DNA of 64,000 nt from Rhyacichthys aspro (lineage: Eukaryota > Chordata > Actinopteri > Gobiiformes > Rhyacichthyidae). The position numbers and the translations under genes were made by a program. Location of the stretch: assembly GCA_036850595.1 (NCBI GenBank), contig CM072161.1, positions 7,337,905 to 7,401,904 on the forward strand. The letters are read 5' to 3'. Shown here piece by piece: positions 1 through 13,115 of this stretch. Numbering within the stretch: the stretch's first letter is position 1; the number at the start of each line of letters is the position of its first letter. A model generated the notes under the pieces. It saw only the letters and a list, made by a program, of their open reading frames with translations, was not told the origin of the DNA and did no database searches.

Positions 1-3000
1 ATTGTGGTTTCAACTGACCCCTTCTCTGGAAAGAAAAACACAATCAAATACCCCATGTTATTGTATCATACACATTTCATTTATGAGAATCAAGTGAATT
101 CCAAGGCTTGCGTTGTAATTTTTGACTTGTACCACAAGATGGCGCCCAATCACTGTTTGAGGTTTTACCATTTTGTAAATGGTCACCAAAACCAGAGGGG
201 TGTTCTGGCTTTGTAAGGTCTGTTACAGATTGCGAACTAAAAGATGCCTAACTATAATTTTATAGAATGCAGTGTCAATAGTATATAACCTAAACAAGAA
301 CGACTGTAAAATAATATATTTGGATGAAATAAGAAATGTATAATTCATTTAAACAAGAACTTTTACCATAAAAAATCTACTTAAAGTGACAAATATCTGG
401 TTATAGTATTTAGGTATTGAGAAGAACATTTATTACAAACTTGAAACTCTAACAAAGAATCATCAAGCTTTAAAGAAACTTGTTATACAAGTTATATGTC
501 ACAGCTGGACAGAACATTGAGGAAAATCCTAACTGTATTGTAAGTTTGGTTCAGCTGCTTCAACTCCTACAAAATCACTGTCATATATGACCTTGTATGA
601 AAATATAAAGAGGCAGACAGAACAGCGAGAGACAGTGAGGAGACATCGCATGGTGTCAAATGCTGGCTGCCAGTAAACTGTACCCTGGCTCTTTTCTTCA
701 ATGATTCTTTCTGCTGTCACTGCCAATTATCACGGACCCACCATGCCCTGGTTTCATTTCACAGAGGACTGACTGCCAGTGATTTGGCTGTGGGCAGGTG
801 TATTACACTCACAGGTAGCCTATGAGCTCCTCCTGACCTGACAAAGCAATTAAATCACTTTCACAAGCTTTGCAGCATGCACCCAAAGGCTAGGCTTGTC
901 ATTTGAGCATTTAGTGAAAGGAGAGTTCGTATTCTCAGCTGACAGAGGAGTGGAGAGGCAGACTCTGGCGTTCAGGCTGCGAGTGGCTGAAAACCATGGA
1001 TTAAGAGAAGGGTCATGGCCTTGCTGATGGGATTTTTCTGAAAATATAGCTGTTCCCAGAAGCGGTGTTTTGCTTTAAAATATATAAATAATGTTTGACA
1101 TCATGGGCGCATTCATTAACAAGAGAGAAGGGCAACGTTCAAAACAACGCTATTCAAAAGGAAAACCAGTTAGTCTTTTTTTATTTATTTTTTTATGGAT
1201 GCTGCAATAAATTAATTAATTTTGTCTGCACAGGATTTGTTGATGAACAACAGCATGTCTGTACAGGGCACAGTGGTGTGATCTGCAATTTTAACAAGAA
1301 ATGCCACCATTGGGGTTTTGTGTGTGTGTGTGTGTGTGTTTGTCACATGAGACCTTTGACCTATAAGCAGTCAATTGTTTAGCAGTTTAAATGGCCGACT
1401 GAAATAATAGAAGCTTACGGTGACAATTAGCTGGGAATCTAAAATGTAGTTTAAATGAGTTTAATTGAGAAGATTGGTAAACAAAACTACTGTTAACACC
1501 TGTTATAGTAGCTTCGAAATGAATGAGTAAATGATCAAATTTGTTTTTCCCATGTCCTGGTACCTGTTGGACTTTCCTTAAATGGGCAAACATGGAATAC
1601 AATTGGAAAGTGTTCATGGAGCCTTTATCCAAATCGTGTCTGGAGCTAAAAATTGTGCACAAAATCCTCTCAAGATCCACAATGGAGACTGGCCTGGACC
1701 CCCTGCATTCCTCCATAATCTCGTCCCAGCACACACCCTCAACATTTGTTCACATTTCTTTCTCCATCACACATCTCCATCCTAGTCTGTTAGTATTCCA
1801 TTCACAGCTAGAATTTACTGCTTGAGGCGCTGCTTTTTTAAAGGTTATAAGCGTTATAACAGATGATGTGACTTTTTGCTAATGTTACACTTATTAATGT
1901 ACAAAATGGTAGACAGGCTGCTGGCTACAACTTCATTCATCATTGTGTGGATGCTGAGACATTCAGCATTTATTTTTTTATTTAGCCCAAAAGACTTTGA
2001 TATTAAGCATGTTATCCTAAAAAATTATGTGAGGGGCAAGGCGCTTAAAGTGAGTTAGGCAAAGACAGCTAATGCAATTTAGAAAAGGTCAAAATAACTA
2101 TACTAACACATTTCAGTAACTGCACAATTTCTCTGTATTCAGGTAAATAGTGTGACTAGCTAAGTATTAGCTTCCGATTTGAAAAAAATTTAGCAGTCAA
2201 AATAAAGTATCTGTCTGTCTGTTTGTTTGTTTTGGGTTTTTTCCTGGAAGGATGAAATGCAAGTTTCAGCTATAGCATGTTGCTAACAAGCTAGCATCAT
2301 TCAAGAAAGGTAAACATAGTTTCGCTATATTTAGACAGTCAGAAAACATAAAAGGGAATAATTTTCATCAAGTGGGTGTTTAAAATGAAATATTAAATGT
2401 CCATTACCTGATTTTTTTACTGTTGCATTTAATTGACAGTTTGATCGCCTAACAGTTGATTGTAATAGGAATCATCTGTGAAAGAAGCTTCAAGATGTGA
2501 TCTTGGCTTTATAATTAAGAGTTTTAATGGATGAGAATGATCAGGCCACAGCAATATTTTGGCCAATCACATCTCGCTTCTGGTTAAAAGGAGCACTCCG
2601 ATTGGTTGACACTGATGTCAGCAATGAAGGACAGTCTACAACAGTGAACTCCAAAGCTAAAAGTTTCAGGTAAGCTCTAAACCTCAATTTAATGCCACGT
2701 GTAAGTATTTTAGTATTTTTAGTAACCTGGTGGAGCGTGTGCCATGTGACCTGGAGCAACTTGGTTTGACTCCCAGCTGACTAAAGTCTGTTTATTCTTT
2801 GTCACACCCTTGTCTCGTGTGTAGCTACAGTCTCATCTCAATAAAAAGGTGAAAAATAACTCCCTCAAAAACATATCTTTTGTGTTTTTTACCCACAGTA
2901 ACTAGAAAGTACAAGCTAACTCATTAGCTGCTAATGAGGTAAAATTATTCAGGAAAAGAAGGCTCAGAGTGAATGCATTTGCCTCATTATGTTAATAATG

Positions 3001-5304
3001 CCATGGTTTTGTGGCATATGTGTTACAGGTAAGACAAGAATCTCATCTACATTTGTTTGGACAGGAGATCTTCCCAAAGGAGAGGCTATTTTCCATGCAG
3101 AGTGAACATTTCTGTCCTCCAAACAGCTAATGAGCGGTAAGTAAAAATCAAGGAACTGTAGTAATAAATCAGCTCAGGTAACCTACAATTTTAATTAGTG
3201 AATGTGGTTTTCTTTCTAACTAGCAACAACAAGCTAACATGGATAATGATACACTTTATATCACAGTAAGCTTTGAAAGACTAGCCGTTTGATCTTATGA
3301 AATGACAAAGATCATATCATATCACCTTCAAACCAAAACAGGCTTGTAACTCCAAATCGGTACCCTGAAGGTCACAATAATATGTCCACAAAGTAGCTAT
3401 ATAAAGCTTTTACTAACCAATATAGGACTTATGCAAAACATCTCAAAACTGACAGAATGACTTCTTTTCAACTGGTAGTGAATAGGGCCAAATACAGTAG
3501 GCTATATTCAGCGGACAAGGTAACTGCTCAGTAATTCGCTACTAAAACGTCATGTGATCTAATCCCTATTAAATATGTTCTTTCACGATGGTTAATGTGA
3601 GCCAGAGACATACAGAGGAGAATCTTCCAGGCTTGAAGTCTTAATGAAATTTGAGCGCATGCATGAATGCAGACAGAGAGAGCGAGAGGGAGCTTTTCAC
3701 TTGAAGCACTTTAAATCAGTATGTGGCTTTTAATTAGCCCGGAGACTGTTTGTCCAGCCTCATTGTACTGGTTGCATTTTTGTTCATTACCATCTTTGAC
3801 CATATATAACTTTATATATTATAATTATCTAACAGCATGTCAAGTCAAGTGTAATATTTTATATGTCAAGCCTCTGGCATTTTTTTTTATTCTCAGATGT
3901 ACTTACAACAGTGATGCACTACAGTACATATAATGAACATCGATCATTTTCTAAACCAAACAGAAGACCTTTGTTTGATTCAACAAGAAAATTCTATTTT
4001 TATTCATCCTTTTACTACTACAGCAAAGGGTGTACTTAAACCGGCCAGATCTGATGATGTGAAAATGTGAAGGAAGACATTTTTGAAGTTTAAAAATGCC
4101 CTATTACTATTGCATTTAATGGCAGTTGAAAAAATACCAAAGAAGTACATGTCTGGGCGCTATGCATATTGTAGCCTATAGATCCCTCTATATCATCAAT
4201 TAAGAAAGATTGTTTTGGGTTCAGTAAAAATGTATCAGTAGGACAATGCTGAAAGTGCACACTGGATCTTGCCATGTTGACAATATTGTTAGTCTTGTGC
4301 TTGGAAGCAAATAAAAAAAAAAAAATGTCCATGGCACTTTGATGGACAATGATGGTTTATTGAAGAAGGCCAATATGTTTTGACTCCTCACTCCGCACAG
4401 TAAGGGGCACAGTAATCAATACAGGGACAATACGTGACCTCGATCATAGCATAAGAAACACAGGTGAAACAAGTGCAAGAGAGGTACAAATCCAAAAGTT
4501 ATGACAAATTTAAGATATGACATATAGCGCTATGTACATGTGATATGTCCGAACTTCAGCCTTTCGTTTCTTCAGTTTGATTCTCAGGCCATAAATACTA
4601 CATTTTAAGATGCAAATCGTCAGCAAATGGATCCCAGATCAGGCTTTAAATTAGGCTGTCTTATAATTCAGAGGCGTGTATCATTTTGCCTTACTCATCA
4701 AGTTTCATACAAACTGTGGACGACCCGAGAATAAGCGCCCGTCCTTCCTATCGCTTTCCATCAGTTTTATCTGTGCTTTAATATGGAGAGATACTGTCGC
4801 TGTGGAGACGAGACACCTCAAAGCGTTATCAGTGCATATCACCTTGGTGAAGAAGGTGAGCGTGCTTAATGAAATCAGAAGCGGCAGATGTGATGAAGTC
4901 TCAGTCCGTGTTAATTAGCGTTAGCCCTGTGAGCTTCGCGCCTCATCAGGGCTGTACACGGAGGTGGTGTACAGCGGGCTGGGGAGGGCTGGGGGGGGTG
5001 GCAGTGATACTGAACCCAACATGCTGTGGCAAAGCATCTGGACAAATGGCACAAGGCCAGAGCATCTTTCTCTCTTTCCATCTCATGTTTGAAGCTGACT
5101 CATATTCTGGTCCAGCTGTTGGCACCACAGACATGGATATTACAGTCTATATTTCGCACATTATAAACACACAAGTTAACGATAACAGGCAGAAAAGTAG
5201 ATGAAAGTGCACTAATGCCGATAAAGCCTACAATGTGAACTGCATGCGAAGTTACGCAGACAGCAATACATTAGCCTCCAAAAAATCAGCCTAAACAAAA
5301 TGAT
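1..5304. other. AT-rich intergenic DNA, no gene seen
   Basis: No open frame here resembles a known protein or is framed by credible splice sites. The stretch holds a TG dinucleotide run at 1319-1339, A/T homopolymer runs (for example the A run near 4313-4325), and several AGCTAAC/GCTAGC-rich patches around 2,150-3,240. A YY1-like motif CAAGATGGCGC lies at about 137-147 with no gene attached. It could contain distal regulatory DNA or part of a long intron of a gene outside the window; I cannot tell. Confidence 0.6.
1319..1339. repeat. (TG)n microsatellite
   Basis: An uninterrupted TG dinucleotide run of about 10 units. It lies in AT-rich intergenic DNA and is likely polymorphic. Confidence 0.95.
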
Positions 5305-5373
5305 TCGGGAAAATGGAATCTGACTCACGCATGTGTTGTTAGTGAGTGGGTAGAGAACATTAACAAGAACATT
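5305..5373 (+). repeat. dispersed repeat, copy 1 (TTAGTGAGTGGGTAGAGAAC family)
   Basis: This segment closely matches 24,406-24,474. Both start with GGAAAATGG, followed by CTGACTC, a TGTG stretch, GT(T/C)AGTGAGTGGG(T/C)AGAGAACATTA, and a little further on CTACACCAGCTG. A more divergent relative containing TGTTAGTGAATGGGCAGA lies near 26,678. Three related copies within 22 kb of non-coding DNA indicate a dispersed non-coding repeat. The class is unknown to me. Confidence 0.6.
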
Positions 5374-5420
5374 TTTAACTACAGACACAAAATATGGCAC
5401 TGTAGTCTACACCAGCTGCT

Positions 5421-5683
5421 TAGAGTGACCATGTAACCTTATTTAATGAGGACTGTCCCATTTTCATGCTCCATGTCCCATCAGATATCTGTAAAAACAT
5501 TACTAGATTTATACAGACCATGTCCATAGTGTTCCCATTTTAACAAATTTGTTTGTGTTTACAGTTGATGTAAAACAATGGGATTACTATTGTTTTGAAC
5601 ATAGAACAGATTTTCCAACATCATTTTTTGTTCACCTGCTAGTGGGTACATGGAAAAAACTGTCTGGAAATATGGTCACCCTA
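5421..5683. mobile_element. short hAT-like non-autonomous element (MITE)
   Basis: The left end reads TAGAGTGACCAT and the right end reads ATGGTCACCCTA, which are inverted copies of each other with one mismatch (TAGGGTGACCAT type). The 263-bp interior has no open frame of substance. The TAGGGTGACCA terminus is common to vertebrate hAT-type non-autonomous elements. The flanking 8-mers agree only weakly, so no clean target duplication is visible and the element is probably old. Confidence 0.65.
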
Positions 5684-8600
5684 TATAAGCTAAAAGTGGC
5701 AGGATGCTTTAACACTATGTTATGTTGGACCGAACTCTATAGGCATTGACACAGCTTTTTTTAGTACCTGTGCTGCCTCATCAAAGACTTTTATGTGATA
5801 TCTGGCTCACAATAATAGTTTACACATTGCTAAAGCAGTGAAGCTCACATTAGTGTAAACTATACATTGCCAATAAAGATGTATACACTATAGAGATACA
5901 TTTTAGTAAAGCAACAGACACATATACATTCTTGGCTGTGCTAAAATATGTGAAGGCTGTAGCTTTTTTTTTAACATTCTTGCTCCATTTGTTAATTGTA
6001 AACTATACAGAATTAGAATTAGTACACACACATACATTTGTTGCTGCCTCTAAAGTGCCTAATTTTGTGACCTTAACTTCCATGCTCTAGCAGAGGAGTG
6101 ACTAGAGCAGACTGGGGCATAGAAAGTAGAAAAGTCATTGAGATTTACATTTACTTGAAAATATACTTTTTTATTATTATTATTATTTTAAACCACTGGT
6201 CACTAGACTTCGGTGAGTGCAACATGTCAGCCTCCGCGTACCATATATGCACGGGCATGCTAGGATATGTGACAGCTGTGGGCCGAGGGTAGAGGTGCCG
6301 GGTCTTGACCACTGGAGAGGAGGGGCAGGTGGGGCAGGGCTCATCCGATTGCACTCATGAGGGGGTTGTGTTTGCCTGAGCCTCATATTATCATCATAAT
6401 GCAGAAATCCTGCACATGACCCCTGTGAGAGCTGCACCATGATGCCTGAAAAGAGTCAAGGGACTAGAGAAATACTGGCAATGAGGGCACACCACATGAT
6501 TGCTAACAACACTAATGCCCTTGCGGATTGGTTACTTCATTATTTAAATGGATGAGCTGTAGCATATGAGCTAAAGAGGTATTAACATCAAGATGAATCA
6601 CAGGATGGAAACCTTGCTGTGACAATTATTTTATAGCAACTGCTAGAGAGTGAAGGCATTTTAAGTCAGCACAAGGTGGTTAGGTGTGGTGAAAGTAAAG
6701 TAAGAGGGAAGTAAATGATTTAGACATTGGGTCAGATTTTGCCGTAAGCTTACCTTTTTGCTATTAGCGAGAACATTAATAGCAGCACGCTAATTTGCAG
6801 CATAGTTGCTTCCGCTAAAAAGGAACGAGATACCAGAAAAAGATGTCTCAATTGTTGAATTGTCTAGAGTTATTGAATACTATTGATGAATATTTTGCTT
6901 GATTTTATATTATGTTGAACATAGGTATATACGAAGCAAATATATATTAGACAGAAAACTCCCTTGATTTTTATTCATTTTAAACGATGGAGTTACCCAA
7001 GATTTCCATAAGTCAAACACAAGACTTAAGGTACTTCATATTGTAAAAAAATTCAGGTGTAATGTCTTAATGCGTTTCTACATGAAAATCTGTACCACCC
7101 TGGTGCCAACTGTGCCCCACCAACAGTATAGACACAATACAATTTCTCCTGCTAAGTACAACAGAACCAATTCTCCAGCACAAAATACTAATACATTACA
7201 TCAAAACAAAGTAGAGCTCACCTTCATCTTCTAGTTCTGAGTTCAGCCTCAACTCGCTGTGATCCCCAACACCTTGTTTAACATTTCACTTTGCTTTTGT
7301 TTCTTTATTTATGTTTTTACTTTTTGTCCTGTTTTGGTGTGTAAGCACTGGAATAGACATTTGGTGTGACCAATGGGAGTGTCCCTAACCCGAGCCCACA
7401 TTCTGTATAATTGGCCAAAGCTTGGGGTACATACTGAACATTCCCATGTATTACAAAATTCTTGATAACAAAGCCTAGATTAACTCTTTAGGTCTCATTT
7501 TTTCCACAGATGACTCCATTCCATTATTAAGTTAAACCATTTATAGTATTGCATATGGTTTTTGTAAAGTCCTTTTTTGGCTGCTCAGTGTGTTCCAGCT
7601 CAGGTGTTAATTCATCCAAGGCCCACACCTAAAAACCTGCCCTAATACCTCAGTCTATCTTCCTATACTCAATACAAATTGGTTCCTATAGTCACAGAGA
7701 GCTATATTAAACTGTCTCTACTATACCTATAAGTTACATTTACAAGAGAAATACATTGGTATTCCAACTTGTGTTGCGCATAATTAAGCCTGACCTTGGG
7801 CAGTGATTCAAAGTATTTAATGAATCCGTTTGACTAAACCCCTGGGCGCCACTCTTTCATACTCAGGGAGGAGGCGGAGAAACAATTAGTCTTCAAACGT
7901 CTTTCCCACACTGTATTTGACATATAAAAGGGCAGAACATTTGCATGGAAACATTTCACTTAAACCCCAAGGTGAGTTGTAATTGTTGCTTTATATTGAA
8001 CAATTGTTTTCTAATTCAAGTCGATCCCATGACTTTGTACAGGAAGAATCTTTGATGTCCAGTGATAGAGCATCCATGTGTGCATAAGTAATGTTTCAGA
8101 GAAGGATCATACCATTTATTCACCATTGATTAAACAATACAGTGCACCTTCGCTATGTTCACATGAAGCCTATTCTCTGTTATGGAACGATGGCGGTCAA
8201 ATGGAATGGAACGTATATTCATGTCCACATGAATGTTTAATCTTTTCAGGCCTTTTTTTACAGTCTCATTCCAACTGGGGCATTGTAAATTATCATCCTT
8301 ACCAATATCACTTAAAGTAATATTGCATCAATACTCAGGCATTAGTAATCTAATTGTGTGAGTCTGCCACTGCCTTTATTTCAAAAGATCATTTCAGGGT
8401 CTTTTGCTTTTATGCAGAGAGTGGAAATGTTTGGGTTTTTAAAAATTTTTTTTGTGTTTTTTACTGTGAATCTTTAAATTGTAAGAACAGTTTATACGCA
8501 AGCGCAGCATGATGCAAAAGTATAGCCTGGTTATTATCCGAGCAAGACGCAGGAGTGACAGATGTGCAAAATTCGGCTAGCCCGGGTAACTTCAATTATG

Positions 8601-9861
8601 GGCAGATTAACAGGGTTCATTCAGTCTGTCTGTTTGTGTAAGAGGCAGAAATAGAGCGAGGGGGATTCAGAGAGAGACTGAGCGTGCAGGACATGTCAGC
8701 TGGTGCACAACGAACGGCTTCTCTATCTCTGACGCTACATGTTACAACATGACAAAAGCCTCTTTATGTCGAGTTTTGATGTTGCCAAATTTTAAGTAGA
8801 CTTGCATTATTTTCAGACAGTATTATATTATACTTTGCGTTCACTGTTTTTGGCAGAGCCTCTCAGTATAAGGCACAGTGAGTGATTTCAGACACAATAC
8901 GGCCTCAATCTTTTTCTCATAGCAGCTATCTCACGTCTAAATCCCTTTTCCATCCAGGCCTTTTCTTCCTTCTGCTTCCACACACATCTCATCTCTCTGG
9001 ACCCCAGTTTTTCGTTCACTAGTATTAATTTTTGATTGTAGTGTAACCACCTGCCCTCCTCCCACCCGAGACCCCAGGTCAAGGAGCCTTTAAAATGCAG
9101 CTTGTACAGTCCCCCCATCCATCCTGCTCCTCTCTGCCTCTACAATCCATGTGTAGTCCGCTCATGCCTGCTGTCAGATCCCATTACCTAATTGGAATTG
9201 AGATGCATCTGGCTTGCGTTTTGTCTGCACTGCACTCCTGGTAGAAAACCCTCCTCCAAACCACTTACTAGCACCACCACTGCACAGCTAATACTCACAC
9301 TCACACAGAGTACTATTTTACATATTTAACAAACTACATACATTAAAAATTAAAAATATGTTACATACCAGATTAGTTTGTTTCGAGCTAGTGAATTGTG
9401 AGCATAACCAACTGGACATTCCCACTGGAGACCACAGTTTGTGTCCTAACACAAAGATGTTGGTTGTCTCTCCATCATCCCAAAAATATATCTTTAAAAT
9501 TTATATCATATGCACATTTAAAAGTAGCAATTGTGCTGTTCCAGTGAAATACAAGCAAGCCCATAACATTCCTATAGAAGACCCAAGTTTATGTCCTGAC
9601 AAACTCAGGTTGATCATTTAGTGACAAGGGATAATAGGTATAATATGGAGAATATCCAACCATATACTTACTCATACTACCCAGTCTCCCATCCTCTCTT
9701 AAGAGAGTGCCAATGCGCAAATGCTGGCAGTATCAGAATGAAAACAATCTGCAGATACATGCTCAGTGGTTGATAATGCAGAACTATGCCAGGCCAGTAG
9801 GGGTGCTGTGAACGTTTTTGTTACAGTCATTACACACAGGAAGAAGTTATAGCTCCACTGT
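5684..9861. other. intergenic DNA, no gene seen
   Basis: AT-rich sequence with no supported exon. A short TTA trinucleotide run is at about 6169-6187. The open frames here are short, unspliced and without recognisable motifs. Confidence 0.55.
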
Positions 9862-10376
9862 GCTACTAAGAGGCTGTTTACATGATGACGTGTTTTGCCG
9901 ACACCGCAATGATTCGACTGGCATCTAGTTTACACAAGGTTGGCGTTCTTGCTCCACGAAAATGCAAACGTTTGAACCCACCGGGGAGGTTTTTTTGTTT
10001 TGTGAAGACATTGACCTCATAGGCGCAACACTAATGCAGATTTATACATAATATTACTGACAATAAAATATCAGAACACAAGTTTAAGGAGCACAAAGTA
10101 GTTTGCCATTGTTGTTCTACTTGCTTTGTGTAGCCAGTAGCCAATAGTGTTCTGTGATGCGGCTCTTATATTATTGTGTTCACTGAGGACGGCATCTTTA
10201 CACTTTTAACTAACAATAGATGTTAAAGTCGCTCCGCATTAAAACAAAACCACCTCCTGCGTTCACTTTAAAAGTTTTCTTGGAGTAAGAACCCCATCCT
10301 TGTGTAAACGAACAGTCAAACTGAATCTGAGGTGTTTTGGGCCAGATGTATTGTTGTATATACAGCCTCTTAGTGC
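9862..10376. mobile_element. probable non-autonomous DNA transposon with inverted ends
   Basis: The left end (GCTACTAAGAGGCTGTTTAC) and the right end (TACAGCCTCTTAGTGC) are near-perfect inverted copies. A second inverted pair lies inside: GTTTACACAAGGTTGG near 9,928 against CCATCCTTGTGTAAACGAAC near 10,296. The element is about 515 bp and contains no transposase. The GTTTACA(C/T)GA motif after AGAGGC resembles non-autonomous DNA transposons common in fish, but I do not assign a family. No clear target-site duplication is seen. Confidence 0.55.
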
Positions 10377-12748
10377 TTTTGCATAAGTGAAGGCCCATCT
10401 ATGTTTATTCTGGCTTCTGTTCTGATTGAATGAAAAGGCCTGCTGTCTTCATAATATTCATTTTCAGTGGACAGTCTTCCTAACCTGCACCTTCATTACA
10501 TAGATGAGCGATAGTGTTTGTAGAAGGGGTTTACTTTCTCCAACAGTCTTTTATTTGCCAAGGTCTGGACTATGAGAGCTGGCTGCGAGCCTATCACAGT
10601 CGGCTGCAGTGAGCCCACTCCTGTGGTTCACCAGAGTTAATAAGAGCACTGTTTAATTCATGAAATCTGTCATGCTACAGTGGCTCCTTCTTCTTCTTGA
10701 CTGAAATTTACAGCAGCTTCTTCACTTCAAAGTCTTCAAATGTCAGCGGCATGACCTTGCCTCCATAGGTCTGTAGATGTAGAACGACATTTCTGCAGAC
10801 ATCCACACATCCGCCTGGCATTGAGCGCCATGAGGCCGGATGTGTTTTATCACCCGACATTGAAAGAAGCGCCAGTGCTGTTATTGATACTGATTTTCTT
10901 TTCATCGTAGCGCAAGAAGAATGATCCTGCTCTTTTTCTGGTGGGAAATAGAAGTCGGCTGTCACATCAAATGGATTAGAGCTCATTAATACCTATTAAG
11001 TTGGCAGAAAAAGCGCTGGCAAATGACCCAAATATGAGGCGTTTGAGGACGGCTTTTGTACAAAAATGAGAGCGCAGTAACAAAAGGAAGTGTTAATTGT
11101 AGGAGATAACTTTGTTCTTCTCTTCAGCTTTTATTATATATTGTTTTCCCCAAAATGCAAATCATGCTCACAGTAGGAATCCTGCTCAGTTTGTTCTAAG
11201 GTCACAGAGTCGGTCTATTCCTGTTGTCGGCAAATCTTTTGAAAGAAAAGGTCCTGTAAAAGGGGATGGTGTGATTTCTCCAGATCTCTTAGGTAGCCGT
11301 TTTGGCCAGTTATCTCAACATAAAGGAGCCTAAAATAGCTCCACAATGGACAAGCGTAATACGGCCAGCTTTAGTGAGATTTACAGCCTCGCCTTGAATA
11401 CTGAAAGGTCCACAGTTCTGGGAGTGATACGATGAACGAGCGCAGGGAGAAGGCTGATATCTGGCTTTCATTTTCTCCGAGAACAAATGTGTAACCGTTC
11501 ACAGATCAGAGCAAAAGACCGGTGTAATTTATCCGACTCAAAAGGCTGAATGGCTTTCAGTGGAAAAGCTGACTACAGAACCTTCGGACTAATTTGTCCA
11601 GATAAAGCTAAAAAAGTGAGACCAAAACGTTTATTGGAGGATTTCAACAGGATCAATTTTATTACATACTACCTTGCTGATGCTATTTTCAACATGGACC
11701 AAGCAAACATCGGGTTGCTTTGCTTTCTTATAACATGTACCACAAAGAAAAGGAACCTTATTGGATCAGTTTTGGATCATGGTTTAACTGGATGAAGCCA
11801 AAGCTGATTAGCACAAGCTGTCAGAACACAAAACAACAAAAGCTAACGAGCGCCCTTCCACTTTATTGCTTTTAACAATACATTAGGAAAAGAATCTTTA
11901 AAAGTTCACAATGAATACTCAGAGGCCAACTCTAACATGTTATTTATGAAAGTAGGTCTATATAAAGTAGCAGCAGGGAAGCGTGTGAGTTAAACTTTCA
12001 GCAGCTGGTTTCAACTTGGCCAGGTTATTTTAGGACTCCATTCACCTCTGGTTTCTGTCACAGAAATCCATTTATACAGAGTCCCTGGCCACAGTTTCCA
12101 TTTTCTCACTGGTTATCAGCGTAACAGGGACAGAGGCAGCACATCATTACCTGCTGCCTGCCTCGGTCACAGTATGAGCCAAATGTGCGGTTTGAGCCTT
12201 CACGTTACTCTGTGTGGTGCACTAAAGTTTGAGTTACTGGTCCAAGTAAATGAAAATAAAATATGTCTTCATGTTTATTAAGAGACACTTGACCTGACTA
12301 TGGCCTAAATCACACTACATAGCATTGGAAAGTAAGTTTTAAAAAAAACATGTATAGAAAACATGTGACAGAGAGGTAGATTTTTGTTTTTGACAGTTGT
12401 TTTGATGATATGCATTCATCTCAAATTCTCACATTTCTCTGCTCTCCTTAAAGCTGCCACCTTGGAATTTATTTGCTTGTGCTGTCGTCATTCTTTGTTG
12501 CATTCCCTCAGATCATAATTTGTTCATGTATTATTACTGATATTAAATGGAAAAGTAAGTAATTCTGTCATTTTGGTTAGCTCTCTGTTGCCATTTAACA
12601 CAGCTTTAATAGATTTACCTCAAGCAACTAAGTAGGCTGCCATCTCACTCTTATTTCATTGCAGGACAGTTCTGTTGATGTAAAAGTATAGGACTATATA
12701 TATCATGCTTATATATTTAGAGTGCTAGAAGAGATATTCACTTGAACG
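10377..12748. other. intergenic DNA, no gene seen
   Basis: No supported exon. A 92-codon minus-strand open frame at 10,708-10,986 has no recognisable domain and is treated as chance. The sequence is mixed in composition and not obviously repetitive. Confidence 0.5.
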
Positions 12749-12840
12749 TTAGACAGTAAGACGTGGTTTAAGGTTTCGATCTAAACACCCAGGCTTTTCC
12801 AACTTGAAACCAAAGTAACCACTGAGCTAATAAATACAAG
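12749..12840 (-). repeat. possible tRNA-derived SINE fragment, copy 1 of a local direct repeat
   Basis: Read on the minus strand, TAGCTCAGTGGTTA (12,829-12,816) is a perfect RNA polymerase III A-box. About 47 nt downstream, ATCGAAACC (12,781-12,773) resembles a B-box, so the spacing fits a tRNA. The 12,749-12,800 part recurs with about 80% identity at 13,064-13,115. The acceptor arms do not pair, so this is not an intact tRNA gene. A degraded tRNA-derived SINE is the best reading. Confidence 0.35.
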
Positions 12841-13063
12841 TATGGCTACTGCAGAGTTAAATACAGATACAAATACCTTGTTTTTTCCTGGTAGCCCCAA
12901 ATTTAAAACCCTGACCATGGATCTTTTACGTTCTAGCCCCAGATGAGATAAAAGATGACACGCTGAACACACCGTGTATTATTTAGTGTGCTAACAGCGC
13001 TGGGGGATTGACTTTTTTGGCTGACTCTGGCTGGAGCCTAATGCTGACTCACATGAAGGCCTC

Positions 13064-13115
13064 TTAGACAGTAAAACCTGATTTAAAGACTTAGATCTAA
13101 ACACCCAGCGTTTCC
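13064..13115 (-). repeat. second copy of the 52-bp direct repeat
   Basis: It matches 12,749-12,800. Both carry TTAGACAGTA, a TTTAA core, GATCTAAACACCCAG and a TTTCC end. The copies are 315 bp apart in the same orientation. The A-box part of the first copy is missing here, so this would be a truncated copy or the product of a local duplication. Confidence 0.55.

Noticed and set aside
12749..12840. Intact tRNA gene
   Set aside because: The A-box is perfect but acceptor and T arms do not pair and the B-box is degenerate, so a SINE fragment is more likely.
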